A DNA stretch of 45,403 nucleotides from the NCBI GenBank assembly GCA_004294225.1, contig REBA01000024.1, positions 1-45,403 on the forward strand. The letters are read 5' to 3'. Positions within the stretch are counted from its first letter, which is position 1; the number at the start of each line of letters is the position of its first letter. The position numbers and the translations under genes were made by a program. Source of the DNA: Cytophagales bacterium (GTDB lineage Bacteria > Bacteroidota > Bacteroidia > Cytophagales > Cytophagaceae). Of this stretch, positions 29,612 through 39,647 are shown in pieces. Below the pieces are notes generated by a model. The model was not told the DNA's origin. It saw only the letters and a list, made by a program, of their open reading frames with translations, and did not search any database.

Positions 29612-29992
29612 ATGAACGAAGAAAAAAAGTTTTATTCAGCAGAAGAACTTAAAGAGTTTGAATCATTGATTAATGATAAGCTCGAGAAGGCAAGAAAAGA
29701 ATTGCTTTATATCAAAGAATCGCTTAGTAAGAAGAATGATGAAGGTACAGATAATACCTCTGGAACGATGAAGCTTCTTGAAGATGGTGCAGATACAGCA
29801 GAAAAAGAAAGTTTTACCCAGCTTGCAGCAAGACAGCAAAAATTTGTTCAGCAACTTGAGAATGCCGTGGCAAGAATCAAGAACGGAACTTATGGAGTAT
29901 GCATAGATACTGGTAGATTAATTCCTAAAGAAAGATTAAGAGCCGTGCCACATACACAGCATACCATAGAGGCGAAAATGAATAAAAGATAG
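29612..29992 (+). CDS. DksA/TraR-type zinc-finger-family protein
   Basis: This 126-residue protein is a Bacteroidota DksA/TraR relative. DksA-type proteins bind RNA polymerase through its secondary channel. The N-terminal half is a coiled coil (residues about 8-75), and a GTYGVCIDTGRLIPKERLRAVPH segment follows, given here as GVCIDTG and PKERLRAVPH. Only one of the four zinc cysteines (in GVC) remains, as is common in this branch. The protein ends in basic residues. scpB begins 4 bases after the stop, so the two are co-transcribed. Confidence 0.88.
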   Translation: MNEEKKFYSAEELKEFESLINDKLEKARKELLYIKESLSKKNDEGTDNTSGTMKLLEDGADTAEKESFTQLAARQQKFVQQLENAVARIKNGTYGVCIDTGRLIPKERLRAVPHTQHTIEAKMNKR

Positions 29993-29996
29993 AACG

Positions 29997-30611
29997 GTGA
30001 ATTTCCTTAGCAATCATATTGAAAGTCTTATCTTTTGTTCTACCGAAGCTATTGGCATTGAAGAAATAAAATCATGCCTTACCGAAATGTTCGAAGCCGA
30101 AGTGCCTATAGAAGATATTGAGCAGGTATTATTTGAATTAATTAACAAATACGAAGAAGATATATATCCATTCCAAATCTATAAGATTGCAAAAGGATAC
30201 CAATTTCTTACCAAACCAGCATACCAAGCAAGCATTGGAATACTATTAAAACAAAAATCTAAAAAAAGACTTTCTACATCTGCTCTAGAAACAGTAGCTA
30301 TTATTGCTTACAAACAACCTATCACTAAAACTCATATAGAACAAATTCGTGGCGTAAACTGCGATTATGCCATCATGAAGTTATTAGAAAAAGAACTTAT
30401 AGAAATTAAAGGGAAATCAGACGGAGTAGGCAAACCAGTGCTTTATGGCACAAGTCAAAAATTTATGGATTATTTTGGAATTAGCGAACTTAAAGATTTG
30501 CCTTTACCTAAAGATATTAGCTCTGAAGAAAACACTATTGGAAACCAATCTGAAGATGACATGATTGGAAATATTAGCGACTTGGCCTCAGAACTTGGCA
30601 TAGAAGAATAG
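29997..30611 (+). CDS. scpB: Segregation and condensation protein B
   Basis: ScpB binds the kleisin ScpA in the SMC-ScpAB condensin complex that organises and segregates the chromosome. It has two winged-helix domains: residues about 1-80, and about 85-165 with TSALETVAIIAYKQPITKTHIEQIRGVN, given as ETVAIIAYKQPIT and IEQIRGVN. The 204-residue length is normal, with an acidic C-terminus. The start is GTG at 29997; the family begins at this point (NHIESLIFCS) and there is no ATG nearby. scpA is not in the window. Confidence 0.93.
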   Translation: MNFLSNHIESLIFCSTEAIGIEEIKSCLTEMFEAEVPIEDIEQVLFELINKYEEDIYPFQIYKIAKGYQFLTKPAYQASIGILLKQKSKKRLSTSALETVAIIAYKQPITKTHIEQIRGVNCDYAIMKLLEKELIEIKGKSDGVGKPVLYGTSQKFMDYFGISELKDLPLPKDISSEENTIGNQSEDDMIGNISDLASELGIEE

Positions 30612-30632
30612 TAAATTTCCTTATTTTTAATA

Positions 30633-30640
30633 TATCTTTG
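30633..30640 (+). promoter_or_regulatory. -7 promoter box of rluB
   Basis: TATCTTTG matches TAnnTTTG and lies 41 bases before the rluB ATG at 30682. It overlaps an in-frame upstream GTG at 30640, which argues against that GTG as the start. Confidence 0.6.
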
Positions 30641-30681
30641 TGATTATTATTTGCCTTAAAGGCGATTATTCAATCCATATT

Positions 30682-32211
30682 ATGTCAAAAGACTATTCTA
30701 AAAAGAAAACTTCCTTTTCTTCGAATTCAAAAAAAAAATCATTTGATCAAGAAAAGCCAGCTAAAAAAACCTCACGCCCTAATTTTAAAACCAATGATAA
30801 AAGAGCGTCTGATAAGTTTAAACCTTCTTTGTTGAGTAATAAATCAGAAAAACCAAGAAAGTACAGAAATAGCGAAGGCACAGGAATTGATTCTATTAAA
30901 TCAAATAAATTCGAAAGAAGCAACTCGGAGAACAATCCTAAAAAAACTTTCTCTTCTTCCAACTACAATTCTAAAGCCCCTAAAAAATCAAGCTATCCTA
31001 AGAAAGACGCATCATTCAGCCCTAGTAAAAAAAGATACCAAGGGGAGGAGGAAAATAAACCACAGCGCTCTAGAAGCTATAGTTCCAATAATTATAAAGA
31101 GAACACTAAAGAATTCGACCAAAAGCCAAAGCCCTTTACAAAAAGGAGTTTTTCTAAACCAGAACCAACCAAATCTGAGAACAATAGCGACTTTGTTCGC
31201 GCTGATGCAAAAAAATCAAAGTCGTTCAATAGTTCAGACGCTATTGAACCAAAGAAATATAGAGATAAGAACATTAAAGACTTTGGCAGAAAAAAAGAAA
31301 GAAGTATAGAACAAAAGAAAAAAGCAGCTAGAAGCTTTACTCAAAACACTTATACCCCCAAAGCACCAACATTACAAATAGAATCTACTGAAGATATCAC
31401 ACAAGAAGATTTGAAATATATAAAAAAGAATAATTTTCAAAAACCATCTTCTTCAAAGAAAATCAGCCCAAGCACTCAAATATCAGATGCACTTCTACGT
31501 TTGAATAGATATATCTCCAACTCAGGAATATGTTCACGTAGAGATGCAGACGAACTCATTAGTCAGGGGCTTATCACTGTAAATGGCGAGGTAGTTACAG
31601 AGTTGGGATATAAAGTTCGTTCCTCTGATACGGTAAAATATGAAGGCAGATTGCTCAATCCTGAGAAGATGAGGTATGTATTGCTCAATAAGCCCAAAGA
31701 CTTCATTACCACTATGGACGACCCAGAAGATAGAAAGACGGTGATGGATTTGGTTAAAAACGCTTGTAAAGAAAGAGTATATCCTGTAGGGCGGTTAGAT
31801 AGAAACACTACAGGACTTCTATTGCTCACCAATGACGGGGAATTGGCAGAAAAATTGACTCATCCCTCGCATCAAATCAGTAAAATTTATCAAGTAGATT
31901 TGGATAAACCCATTCAAGATTCGGATCTAGACAAAATAGTAAAGGGAGTATATTTAGAAGACGGCATTTTGAATGTAATAGACATAGCAGTGATATCGCC
32001 AGATAGAAAGATTCTAGGAATAGAAATATCAGAAGGAAGAAATAGGGTAGTGAGAAGATTATTTGAAACACTAGGATATGAAGTAGTAAGGTTAGATAGG
32101 GTTTCGTATGCTGGTCTTACAAAGAAAGACTTACCTAGAGGAAATTGGCGAATGCTCACTGATAAAGAAGTAGCCATATTGAAAAACTCTGCCAAAAAAC
32201 CTAGGAGATAA
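30682..32211 (+). CDS. rluB: RluB-type rRNA pseudouridine synthase with long basic N-terminus
   Basis: This 509-residue protein converts a uridine in 23S rRNA to pseudouridine, by analogy with RluB. Residues about 1-270 are low-complexity and rich in Lys, Ser, Arg and Asn, without a fold. The S4 RNA-binding domain starts at about residue 274 (LNRYISNSGICSRRDADELI). The catalytic domain holds VGRLDRNTTGLLLLTNDG with catalytic D373, and ends with a family-typical EGRNRVVRRLFE. The start is the ATG at 30682. Enterobacterial RluB is about 290 residues, so the N-terminal extension nearly doubles the size. RsuA/RluE-type specificity cannot be excluded. Confidence 0.9.
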   Translation: MSKDYSKKKTSFSSNSKKKSFDQEKPAKKTSRPNFKTNDKRASDKFKPSLLSNKSEKPRKYRNSEGTGIDSIKSNKFERSNSENNPKKTFSSSNYNSKAPKKSSYPKKDASFSPSKKRYQGEEENKPQRSRSYSSNNYKENTKEFDQKPKPFTKRSFSKPEPTKSENNSDFVRADAKKSKSFNSSDAIEPKKYRDKNIKDFGRKKERSIEQKKKAARSFTQNTYTPKAPTLQIESTEDITQEDLKYIKKNNFQKPSSSKKISPSTQISDALLRLNRYISNSGICSRRDADELISQGLITVNGEVVTELGYKVRSSDTVKYEGRLLNPEKMRYVLLNKPKDFITTMDDPEDRKTVMDLVKNACKERVYPVGRLDRNTTGLLLLTNDGELAEKLTHPSHQISKIYQVDLDKPIQDSDLDKIVKGVYLEDGILNVIDIAVISPDRKILGIEISEGRNRVVRRLFETLGYEVVRLDRVSYAGLTKKDLPRGNWRMLTDKEVAILKNSAKKPRR

Positions 32212-32318
32212 ACTGAAATTATAGATTGATAAATGAATTTTATAAGATATTTTCTCTTTGTAGAATATTTGTAATCAATTTTTTATATATTATAAAATAG
32301 ACTAAAACCTTACGTTTG

Positions 32319-33836
32319 ATGAATAATCTTTTCAAAACAAAACCCCTTTCAGAATTATTGAAAGAATCTCCCGAAGGTAGCCATAAGCTAAAAAGAACCT
32401 TAGGCAGTATGAACCTTGTTACGCTTGGTATCGGGGCAATCATAGGTGCAGGAATATTTGTACTTAGTGGTCAAGCCGCTGCTCAATACGCTGGTCCTGG
32501 GATAGTAATCTCCTTTATCATTTCGGCGATAGCTTGTGCATTTGCTGGCTTGTGTTATGCTGAGTTTTCTTCCATGATACCCATTGCAGGAAGTGCATAT
32601 ACTTATGCTTACGCTACACTTGGAGAGTTTATAGCTTGGATTATAGGTTGGGACCTAATTTTAGAATACTTATTTGCCGCTTCCACAGTAGCTGTAGGTT
32701 GGTCGGGTTATGTAACTAGCTTTTTGAAAGACTTTGGAATTATCATTCCTCCTGAATACACCGCTGCTACTGGTACAAAACTTCTTAACGTTCCTAATGA
32801 TGGATGGAGAACCCTCTCTGAAACACTTATTCAATCTTTACAACAAGCCGGAATAGATTACAACACATTGCCTCAAGCTACTGCAATATTCAATTTCCCA
32901 GCTATACTAATTGTCTTCCTTATTACTATACTATTAGTGGTTGGAATAAAAGAATCTGCCAATTTCAATAATTTTATGGTAGTGGTAAAAGTAGTGGTAA
33001 TATTAATGTTTATCGTGATAGGTTTCTTTTATATTGATTACAATAACTTTGAAAGTTTTATTCCAGAAAATACAGGAGAATGGGGTAAATACGGCTGGAG
33101 TGGGGTACTTAGGGCTTCGGCAGTAATCTTCTTTGCTTACATTGGATTTGATGCTGTATCTACTGCCGCTCAAGAGGCAAAAGCTCCCCAAAAAGACATG
33201 CCCACTGGAATATTAGGTTCGTTATCTATTTCTACATTTCTCTACATTCTAGTGGCATTGGTACTGACAGGCATAGTGAATTATAAAGATTTGAATGTAT
33301 CAGACCCTATAGCAGTGGCAGTAAATAGAATGGGCCCAGAAATGCATTGGTTCAGATACGTTATAAAAATTGCTGCAATTTCAGGCCTAAGCTCGGTAAT
33401 ATTGGTAATGCTTATGGGCCAACCACGTATTTTTTATACCATGGCAAAAGATGGCTTGTTGCCTCCGATATTCTCAAGAATTCATTCGAGATTCAAGACA
33501 CCTTATGTAAGTAGTATTCTTTGTGGATTCGCAGCAATGTTGATATCAGGAGTTCTGCCTATCAATATTTTGGGGGAGTTGGTATCCATTGGGACATTAT
33601 TTGCTTTTGTGATTGTATGTATTGGAGTTTGGGTCTTGAGGGTTAAGAAACCAGACCAACCAAGACCATTCAGAACACCATGGGTTCCTCTAGTGCCAAT
33701 ACTTGGGGCATTAATTTGCTTGGCACAGATGGCGTTTTTGCCTTCAGATACTTGGGTAAGGCTTATTATTTGGATGTTGATTGGTATCGCCATTTATTTC
33801 TTCTACGGTAGAAAGCACAGCGTATTAAAAAACTAA
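32319..33836 (+). CDS. APC-superfamily amino acid permease
   Basis: This 505-residue inner-membrane transporter has 12 to 14 hydrophobic helices. The N-terminal LGIGAIIGAGIFVLSG is the signature of the cationic amino acid transporter branch (YfnA/CAT-like) of the APC superfamily. Other family marks are PIAGSAYTYAY, FFAYIGFDAVSTAAQEAKAPQKDMP and MGQPRIFYTMAKDGLLP. The substrate is not readable. The preceding in-frame TTG (32316) is less likely than the ATG at 32319. It is monocistronic by spacing. Confidence 0.92.
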   Translation: MNNLFKTKPLSELLKESPEGSHKLKRTLGSMNLVTLGIGAIIGAGIFVLSGQAAAQYAGPGIVISFIISAIACAFAGLCYAEFSSMIPIAGSAYTYAYATLGEFIAWIIGWDLILEYLFAASTVAVGWSGYVTSFLKDFGIIIPPEYTAATGTKLLNVPNDGWRTLSETLIQSLQQAGIDYNTLPQATAIFNFPAILIVFLITILLVVGIKESANFNNFMVVVKVVVILMFIVIGFFYIDYNNFESFIPENTGEWGKYGWSGVLRASAVIFFAYIGFDAVSTAAQEAKAPQKDMPTGILGSLSISTFLYILVALVLTGIVNYKDLNVSDPIAVAVNRMGPEMHWFRYVIKIAAISGLSSVILVMLMGQPRIFYTMAKDGLLPPIFSRIHSRFKTPYVSSILCGFAAMLISGVLPINILGELVSIGTLFAFVIVCIGVWVLRVKKPDQPRPFRTPWVPLVPILGALICLAQMAFLPSDTWVRLIIWMLIGIAIYFFYGRKHSVLKN

Positions 33837-34252
33837 GTGTGTTTACGCTTTTATTAATCTTATTTCTACACTTTTTTGCGATTAGCTATATTGAAAACTT
33901 AGTTTGTTTTGATTCTGAGTTTATTAAAGTGCATCTTAGACAACCTTCTTTTTAAGCTGAGCTTTAATATTGATTACGAGGTGGGGAAAAGATACAACTA
34001 ATTCTGATAATGTAGTTTAGCGATTCTGACAAAAAAGTATTATCAAAATCAACAACCATTTTTGACCACATTACCATTATTATTATTTCAATATTTATAA
34101 AAGCAAATAATGACAAGATATTTAACTAAAAAATTTACTATTTACGAAATATTAATTGCTTATACTATTGTAACCTTAATCATTGAAATTGTATTATAAC
34201 AATGAAGTAACTCTCTCTAATTAATTTATATAGCATTTTTTAAATCTGTACT
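33837..34252. other. AT-rich spacer upstream of the large hydrolase
   Basis: About 415 bases hold no coding frame I can support. A weak AAGTGT/ACACTT pair just after the permease stop, followed by T-runs, may end the permease transcript. I see no riboswitch or RNA gene here. Confidence 0.5.
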
Positions 34253-34260
34253 TATATTTG
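34253..34260 (+). promoter_or_regulatory. -7 promoter box of the large hydrolase gene
   Basis: TATATTTG matches TAnnTTTG, 47 bases before the ATG at 34308. The region 19-21 bases upstream is a T-run rather than a clear TTG. Confidence 0.6.
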
Positions 34261-34307
34261 TAATTGGTAACGTATAAAACGTCTTTAACTTAACCTAAAT
34301 CTAATCT

Positions 34308-37300
34308 ATGAAAAAACAAGTTACTATTTTTCCCTTTTTAAAAATAGGGAAAATCCATTGGCGAACCCTAGCTGCAGCTGTTTCGCTGATTTGCTCGTCT
34401 ATCGCTGCTCAAGCAGGTGATGTTGTCTGGGAAATATTTAAACCAAAACCTGGTTTAGACAATGTTTCTACTACAACAACTACTCCTACCCAAACAGTTG
34501 TTCTGACAAGCCTAAATGCTCAAGGGAGTCTATTGGGTGCTTCAATAGATGATTATCAATCTCGTATTAAAGGATTTATCCAAGTTGCTGTAACAGGTAA
34601 TTATACATTTGCGATGGCATCTGACGATGGTGCTGAATTTTGGTTAAGTACTGATGCAATACCTGCCAATAAAGCATTATTATTAAAAAACAATGGTTTT
34701 CAAGGCACTCTTACTACGGCTGCAAATGCAAATAGAACATTTGAAGCAGGTAAAATTTATTATTTCGAAGTACTTCACGACGAAGGAAGTGGAGGAGATT
34801 TTGTTCAAGTAGCATGGAATAAACCAGGCGATGGAGCAAATACATTCACAGACATCCCTGCGGCAAACTTGATGCGTTTTGGGATGAACTTTGCCCCTAC
34901 CCTTAACGCAATAATAGACCCAGCTCCTGTAAATGTTAGCTCAGGCACTCAAACTATTAATTTAAGTGGAATATCTGATGGAAACGCTGAAACTGCACAA
35001 AATATAACCATTACAGCTACAAGCAGCAATCCTGCAATTGTATCTAATTTAGTAGTAAATCCAGCGAATATTACCAATCAAACTAAAGCTTCTCTTTCTT
35101 ATACCATAGGAAGTCAATTGGGTGTTGCTGAGATAACAGTAACAGTTAAAGACGATGGTGACACTGCACAGCCTATTGGTACAGATACTTATGTGGTAAA
35201 ATTTAATGTTGTTGTTAAAAATCCAGTTTTAAACAATTCTCCCATATTTGGAGCACCTTCTGCTAAAAAAGTAAATATGGGTCACGAGTTTGTATATATT
35301 ATACTGCCCAATGTAAATGATGGCGACGACAACAAAGATCAAAACATAGCCTTTACAGTAGAAAATTTAAACCCAACAGTTCTCAAAGGTATAAGTGTAG
35401 AATATGTGAAGGGCAACAAATTCGCTGTTTTAAAAGCTTCTCCACTTACTCTAGGGAATGCTTCAATAAAAATAACAGCTAAAGATGATGGTGGAATTGC
35501 AAGTGGAGGAATTGATTCTTTCACAAGAACATTGGATTTTAATGTCGGCTTTTTCAGTTTTCCAGGTATAAACTTTGAATATTATGATACACAGCATTGG
35601 CAAGAACTAGTGGATGATGCAACAGCTACACCAGGTTCTTATCAAGTAATTCAAACTTCTACAACACCTATTCGTAACTTGGCAAGAGATTTCTTTTGGC
35701 AAAGAATGTGGGGATTTATTACCCCATCAGTTACTGGAGAGTATATATTTAGAGCTACAGGAAGCGACAACAATTCTCTTCTATATTTGAGTAAAGATGC
35801 CGACCCTAAAAATAAAGTTCTGATTTCTGATTTTACTGGGAACAAAGCTCCACAAAACTCTGATCCTATAATTCTTACTGCGGGTAGAACCTATTATTGG
35901 ATGGCAAAAAATGCTGATATCGTATCTTCGAATGAATTTGATGTTTTTGTAGCTAAACCCGAGTTAGGTTTTACACTTATAGATGGTTCATTATCATCAC
36001 CTGTTTTTGATACAATATCGCCTACACAACCAAAAAATCTGAAAGTAATTACATCAGGAATTACCGATTTGTTGGTAGAATGGGATGCCTCAACAGATAA
36101 AAATTTCTTAGGATATTTGGTTTATGTAGATGGTGTAGCTGCAAAAGATACTGTGAAGGGTACAAGCTACAAAATAGTAGGTTTGAAAGAGAATAGTTCA
36201 TATAGCCTTGTAGTAGTTGCGGTAGACAAATTTGAGAATGCCTCAGCAATTTCTAATACTATAAATGCAACTACTTATGGTGTTGATACAAATCCTCCTT
36301 CAATACCTACAGGTTTAGTTCTTACTAAAGCATATGATTTAGGATTACAAATAGGATGGACTCCAAGTACAGATGCAGAAACTGAAATAAGAGGTTATAA
36401 CATTTACCTTAATGGAAGTGAGACGCCTGTGAACTCAGAAATTGTTAAAGGTGCTTCATATCAAATTGATAACTTGTCCAACAAAACTGTATATTCAATT
36501 CAAATTGAAGCAGTAGATGCAGCTTATAACAAGTCTGCCAAAAGTGTAGCCATACGTTTTTCAACTACCGATTTTAACACTAGCTCAACAATACCAGGTG
36601 TAAAAAAAGCAAGAGTTACTTTTAATATGAATGCAGTTGCTACATCAACAGGTGTTGGGATTTTTGCAAATACCGATCAAGATATAATGATGAGAAATAA
36701 AATTCCTTTTCCTGGTTTTGAATATTTCAACATTAAAGAAAGAAAAGAAACTAGCTCTAATTTGGTAATGGTAGCAACCAATAGAACAGGAACACCTGCT
36801 GATGTATATATGGGTGATAGATCTGCCAGAATTCAAGGTGGAAATGGTGATTACTTACGTTGTAATTTTGGCTCACAAGTTAATACGGATATCTTTAAAT
36901 ATAAGGTTAGATTTGCTGTTAAAAGAGGAGCTACATACAATGCACAAGTGGGGGTAAGATTAACCAATACTTGGGGTGCAGTATTACTAGATACATCATT
37001 TACACCTACTGCTAGTTGGGCTCTATTTGAAACACCATTAAACAGAAAATATACAGATGCCGATGCTGGTATGAACTTAGACATTACCCTAAGAGGTAGT
37101 GGTTCACTATTTTTAGATGAAATTGAATTTTCAGAAGTTAACGATGAGTATATGATTGATGGAAAATTATCTCCCTACAGTAAACGTGGTATGGAATATA
37201 TGAAAGAATTGCAACCAAGTGCCATTAGATGGGGTGGTTTGGGAACCAATTTTAATAATTTCATAGATGCTGCTGGATATAGAAAAAACACCTTCACCTT

Positions 37301-39125
37301 AGCCGACTGGATGAACATGGCCAACCAAGTAGGTGCTAAAACTGGTATTAGTTGTGGTGTATATCTAGAACGTGATTGGTACAAAGATTCTACCACATTT
37401 ACTAAATTTATGGACTATTTAGGTGGTGATGCCTCTACTGCATTTGGAAAAAGAAGAATTGAAGAAGAAGGTTATACCAATCTATTTGACAAAAGCCAAG
37501 GATTGATATTCGAATTTGGAAATGAAGTTTGGGGTGGTGGCTGTATAATAGGAGATGCAAACTGTACAGGTGTTAATCATGCTTCAGTGCAATGGGCAGG
37601 GAAACCTCTCGATTACGCTATATGGTGTCGTAAAATGGCTGGTATGATGAAAAAATCAACTGGCTACCAAAACTACCAATCTAAAATTAAAACTTTCTAT
37701 TCTGGAGGATTTACAGATATGGCTGGTTTTGGTGGCTGGAATAGAAGAATATATCAAGTCGATAAAGGTGAAGTAGATGGAATCGCTATTGGTGGTTATA
37801 TGGGAGGTAATTTAAATTATGTGCCAGAAGTACCAAGAGGTCAAAGCGAACTAGACTATCACCGTAACACTGTTGCTCAAATGAAAACTTTTTGGGACCA
37901 AATGTTTTTAATGCAAAGAGATATGCTAAGAGCAGCTAATCGTGTGTTGCCAATGTATAATTACGAGGGTAATATGACTCGTCCAGATTATCAAGGTAGA
38001 CTAGGGCAGGCTATAAACTTTTCGGATTACTATACAGGAAATATGCAGAAAGGTGCTGTGAGTTCTATTGTATTTGGATTATTCAATGGTGGAGAGTGGA
38101 GAATTTTAGATGGTATTGCTCAGAAAAAACTCCCCATGTACCATTCTATCACTTTATTCAATAAACATTGCAAAGGGACAGCATTGAAAACGATGGTAAT
38201 GTCGGCCGACTCATTGACCGACGATAAAAACAGAATAATAAAAATCGAACCTATTGGTGCTTATTCTTATGCTAAAGGAAACAAATATTCAATTGTACTT
38301 TATAGCCGTGATTTTACAAGCGATTATCGTGTACAGCTAGAATTGCCAGATTCTATAAAAGCAACAAAAGGATACACCATTTATAAAATGACAGGTAACA
38401 GCTTCCAAAGTTTTGATGCAGTTGTGGATAGTGTAAAAAATACTACCCAAACAGCAGATAGTTTACTGATAACTGTACCTAAATATGGAATGGTTGTAGT
38501 CACCTTCAATGCCAATAGCTACAATTTAAAAGCTCCAGAAGAAGGCATACTAGTGAATAACAAAAAATCTACTGGTATAGATGCAGTTTCTAAAACTGGG
38601 ACAACTACTATTCCTCTAGCAAATGGCTCTTTAGATATATTGGTATCCATACTTCCGGAAGACGTATTGTTGAAAGCCTATAGAATGACTATTGTAAGTA
38701 ATACTGCAAATGCTCAGATTGTAGATAATCAAAATACTTCAACGGTAACTGTAACAGATAAAGGACAAAATGGAACTGTAACACTTAGGTTTACTACCTT
38801 AGATGGCTCTACTCCTGCTACCAATTTTTCTAAAGAAATTACCATACAAATCACTGGTGCTGTGGGAGTAGAAGATGGCAATAATTCATTTGGAATTTCA
38901 ATTTACCCAAATCCAAGCTTAGGTAACTTCCAAGTTAATATTCCAGAAACAGTACAAGGCTTGTCTCAAATAAAAGTGCTTTCTAGCAACGGTTCATTAG
39001 TAGCAGAATCGGCTGGAAAAATAGGCATTAATATTTTCGATATCTCTAACTTGAGTAAAGGAATATATGTAGTTAAAGTCATTCACGAAAGTGGCACGAC
39101 TACAAAAAGATTGACCATACTGTAG
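34308..39125 (+). CDS. T9SS-exported multidomain glycoside hydrolase (clan GH-A-like)
   Basis: This 1605-residue protein has a signal peptide cleaved near AAQAGD. Domains in order: PA14 (about 40-190), Ig/cadherin-like repeats (200-410), a second PA14-like domain (415-555), two fibronectin type III domains (567-755), a jelly-roll carbohydrate-binding-like region (772-945), a TIM-barrel-like region (about 950-1330), a beta-domain, and a T9SS sorting domain (about 1521-1605, IYPNPSLGNFQVN). In the barrel, RWGGLGTNF, FEFGNEVW with E1073, and YNYEGN with E1220 fit the acid/base and nucleophile of clan GH-A (GH51-like arabinofuranosidase is nearest in feel). The substrate and exact GH family are inference. 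Its own promoter and terminator mark it as monocistronic. Confidence 0.85.
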   Translation: MKKQVTIFPFLKIGKIHWRTLAAAVSLICSSIAAQAGDVVWEIFKPKPGLDNVSTTTTTPTQTVVLTSLNAQGSLLGASIDDYQSRIKGFIQVAVTGNYTFAMASDDGAEFWLSTDAIPANKALLLKNNGFQGTLTTAANANRTFEAGKIYYFEVLHDEGSGGDFVQVAWNKPGDGANTFTDIPAANLMRFGMNFAPTLNAIIDPAPVNVSSGTQTINLSGISDGNAETAQNITITATSSNPAIVSNLVVNPANITNQTKASLSYTIGSQLGVAEITVTVKDDGDTAQPIGTDTYVVKFNVVVKNPVLNNSPIFGAPSAKKVNMGHEFVYIILPNVNDGDDNKDQNIAFTVENLNPTVLKGISVEYVKGNKFAVLKASPLTLGNASIKITAKDDGGIASGGIDSFTRTLDFNVGFFSFPGINFEYYDTQHWQELVDDATATPGSYQVIQTSTTPIRNLARDFFWQRMWGFITPSVTGEYIFRATGSDNNSLLYLSKDADPKNKVLISDFTGNKAPQNSDPIILTAGRTYYWMAKNADIVSSNEFDVFVAKPELGFTLIDGSLSSPVFDTISPTQPKNLKVITSGITDLLVEWDASTDKNFLGYLVYVDGVAAKDTVKGTSYKIVGLKENSSYSLVVVAVDKFENASAISNTINATTYGVDTNPPSIPTGLVLTKAYDLGLQIGWTPSTDAETEIRGYNIYLNGSETPVNSEIVKGASYQIDNLSNKTVYSIQIEAVDAAYNKSAKSVAIRFSTTDFNTSSTIPGVKKARVTFNMNAVATSTGVGIFANTDQDIMMRNKIPFPGFEYFNIKERKETSSNLVMVATNRTGTPADVYMGDRSARIQGGNGDYLRCNFGSQVNTDIFKYKVRFAVKRGATYNAQVGVRLTNTWGAVLLDTSFTPTASWALFETPLNRKYTDADAGMNLDITLRGSGSLFLDEIEFSEVNDEYMIDGKLSPYSKRGMEYMKELQPSAIRWGGLGTNFNNFIDAAGYRKNTFTLADWMNMANQVGAKTGISCGVYLERDWYKDSTTFTKFMDYLGGDASTAFGKRRIEEEGYTNLFDKSQGLIFEFGNEVWGGGCIIGDANCTGVNHASVQWAGKPLDYAIWCRKMAGMMKKSTGYQNYQSKIKTFYSGGFTDMAGFGGWNRRIYQVDKGEVDGIAIGGYMGGNLNYVPEVPRGQSELDYHRNTVAQMKTFWDQMFLMQRDMLRAANRVLPMYNYEGNMTRPDYQGRLGQAINFSDYYTGNMQKGAVSSIVFGLFNGGEWRILDGIAQKKLPMYHSITLFNKHCKGTALKTMVMSADSLTDDKNRIIKIEPIGAYSYAKGNKYSIVLYSRDFTSDYRVQLELPDSIKATKGYTIYKMTGNSFQSFDAVVDSVKNTTQTADSLLITVPKYGMVVVTFNANSYNLKAPEEGILVNNKKSTGIDAVSKTGTTTIPLANGSLDILVSILPEDVLLKAYRMTIVSNTANAQIVDNQNTSTVTVTDKGQNGTVTLRFTTLDGSTPATNFSKEITIQITGAVGVEDGNNSFGISIYPNPSLGNFQVNIPETVQGLSQIKVLSSNGSLVAESAGKIGINIFDISNLSKGIYVVKVIHESGTTTKRLTIL

Positions 39126-39148
39126 TATTACACTATTTTATAATTTTT

Positions 39149-39185
39149 CAAGAGAGGCTACCCACGGGTAGCCTCTCTTGTTTTT
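39149..39185 (+). terminator. Strong intrinsic terminator of the large hydrolase
   Basis: CAAGAGAGGCTACCC (39149-39163) pairs perfectly with GGGTAGCCTCTCTTG (39166-39180), followed by TTTTT. It lies 24 bases after the hydrolase stop. Confidence 0.95.
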
Positions 39186-39200
39186 GAAGATGTCAAATCT

Positions 39201-39467
39201 ATGATATGGGTACTAAAAAGATATTTTTTAAAATATTCATGGATAACTTATACAAGATTATGCAACAGAAAAAAACTAGGCATGTAATTCGAGCTATCCT
39301 TTACCAGTAAAGAGATTACTTCATCTGCGAGAAAAAATGCAAAAATAGTATCAACTCTAATGTTCAGGACATTTGTCATTGGAGCTTATTCTGTAAAGAC
39401 AGGCAATACCATCAAACTCCGAATTGCACTCGCAAAAAAACTTAGAAAATGGTTCCTAGGATTATAG
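39201..39467 (+). pseudogene. Decayed C-terminal end of an IS1380-type transposase
   Basis: Read in one frame ending at the TAG at 39465-39467, this stretch gives STLMFRTFVIGAYSVKTG and then LAKKLRKWFLGL. That is the layout of the IS1380 transposase C-terminus (STLRFKCFAIGAW, then a basic stretch ending in W-x-G-L). An in-frame TAA at 39285 and the absence of the rest of the transposase show it is a remnant. The family call is from remembered motifs. A second related fragment lies near 44.9 kb in the other orientation. Confidence 0.6.
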
Positions 39468-39647
39468 AATCACTCCATAGATTTATCAAAGAAAATTTCT
39501 ACTGCGTAATCTGGGTTAAATAATTATAAGGTCAATTCTTAACAATTTTCAAACATTTTTCTTTATTAGAATGATAATTTATTTGAGAACAACCACCAGA
39601 AATTCTCAATTTAAAGTAAAATTTTATATAACATATAATATTTTTTC
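39468..39647. other. Possible IS end and spacer
   Basis: These 180 bases have no coding frame I can support. ATTTCTACTGCGTAA (about 39496-39510) resembles ATTTATACTGCTTAA on the minus strand near 44870, so it may be part of the IS 3' end. The rest is A+T-rich spacer. Confidence 0.35.

Noticed and set aside
30640..30681. Upstream GTG start for rluB
   Set aside because: The GTG overlaps the TATCTTTG promoter box, and the added residues are unlike the basic tail that follows.
30887..31309. 140-codon plus-strand frame overlapping rluB
   Set aside because: It is the shifted frame of the low-complexity lysine-rich tail, with no family similarity and no separate start signal.
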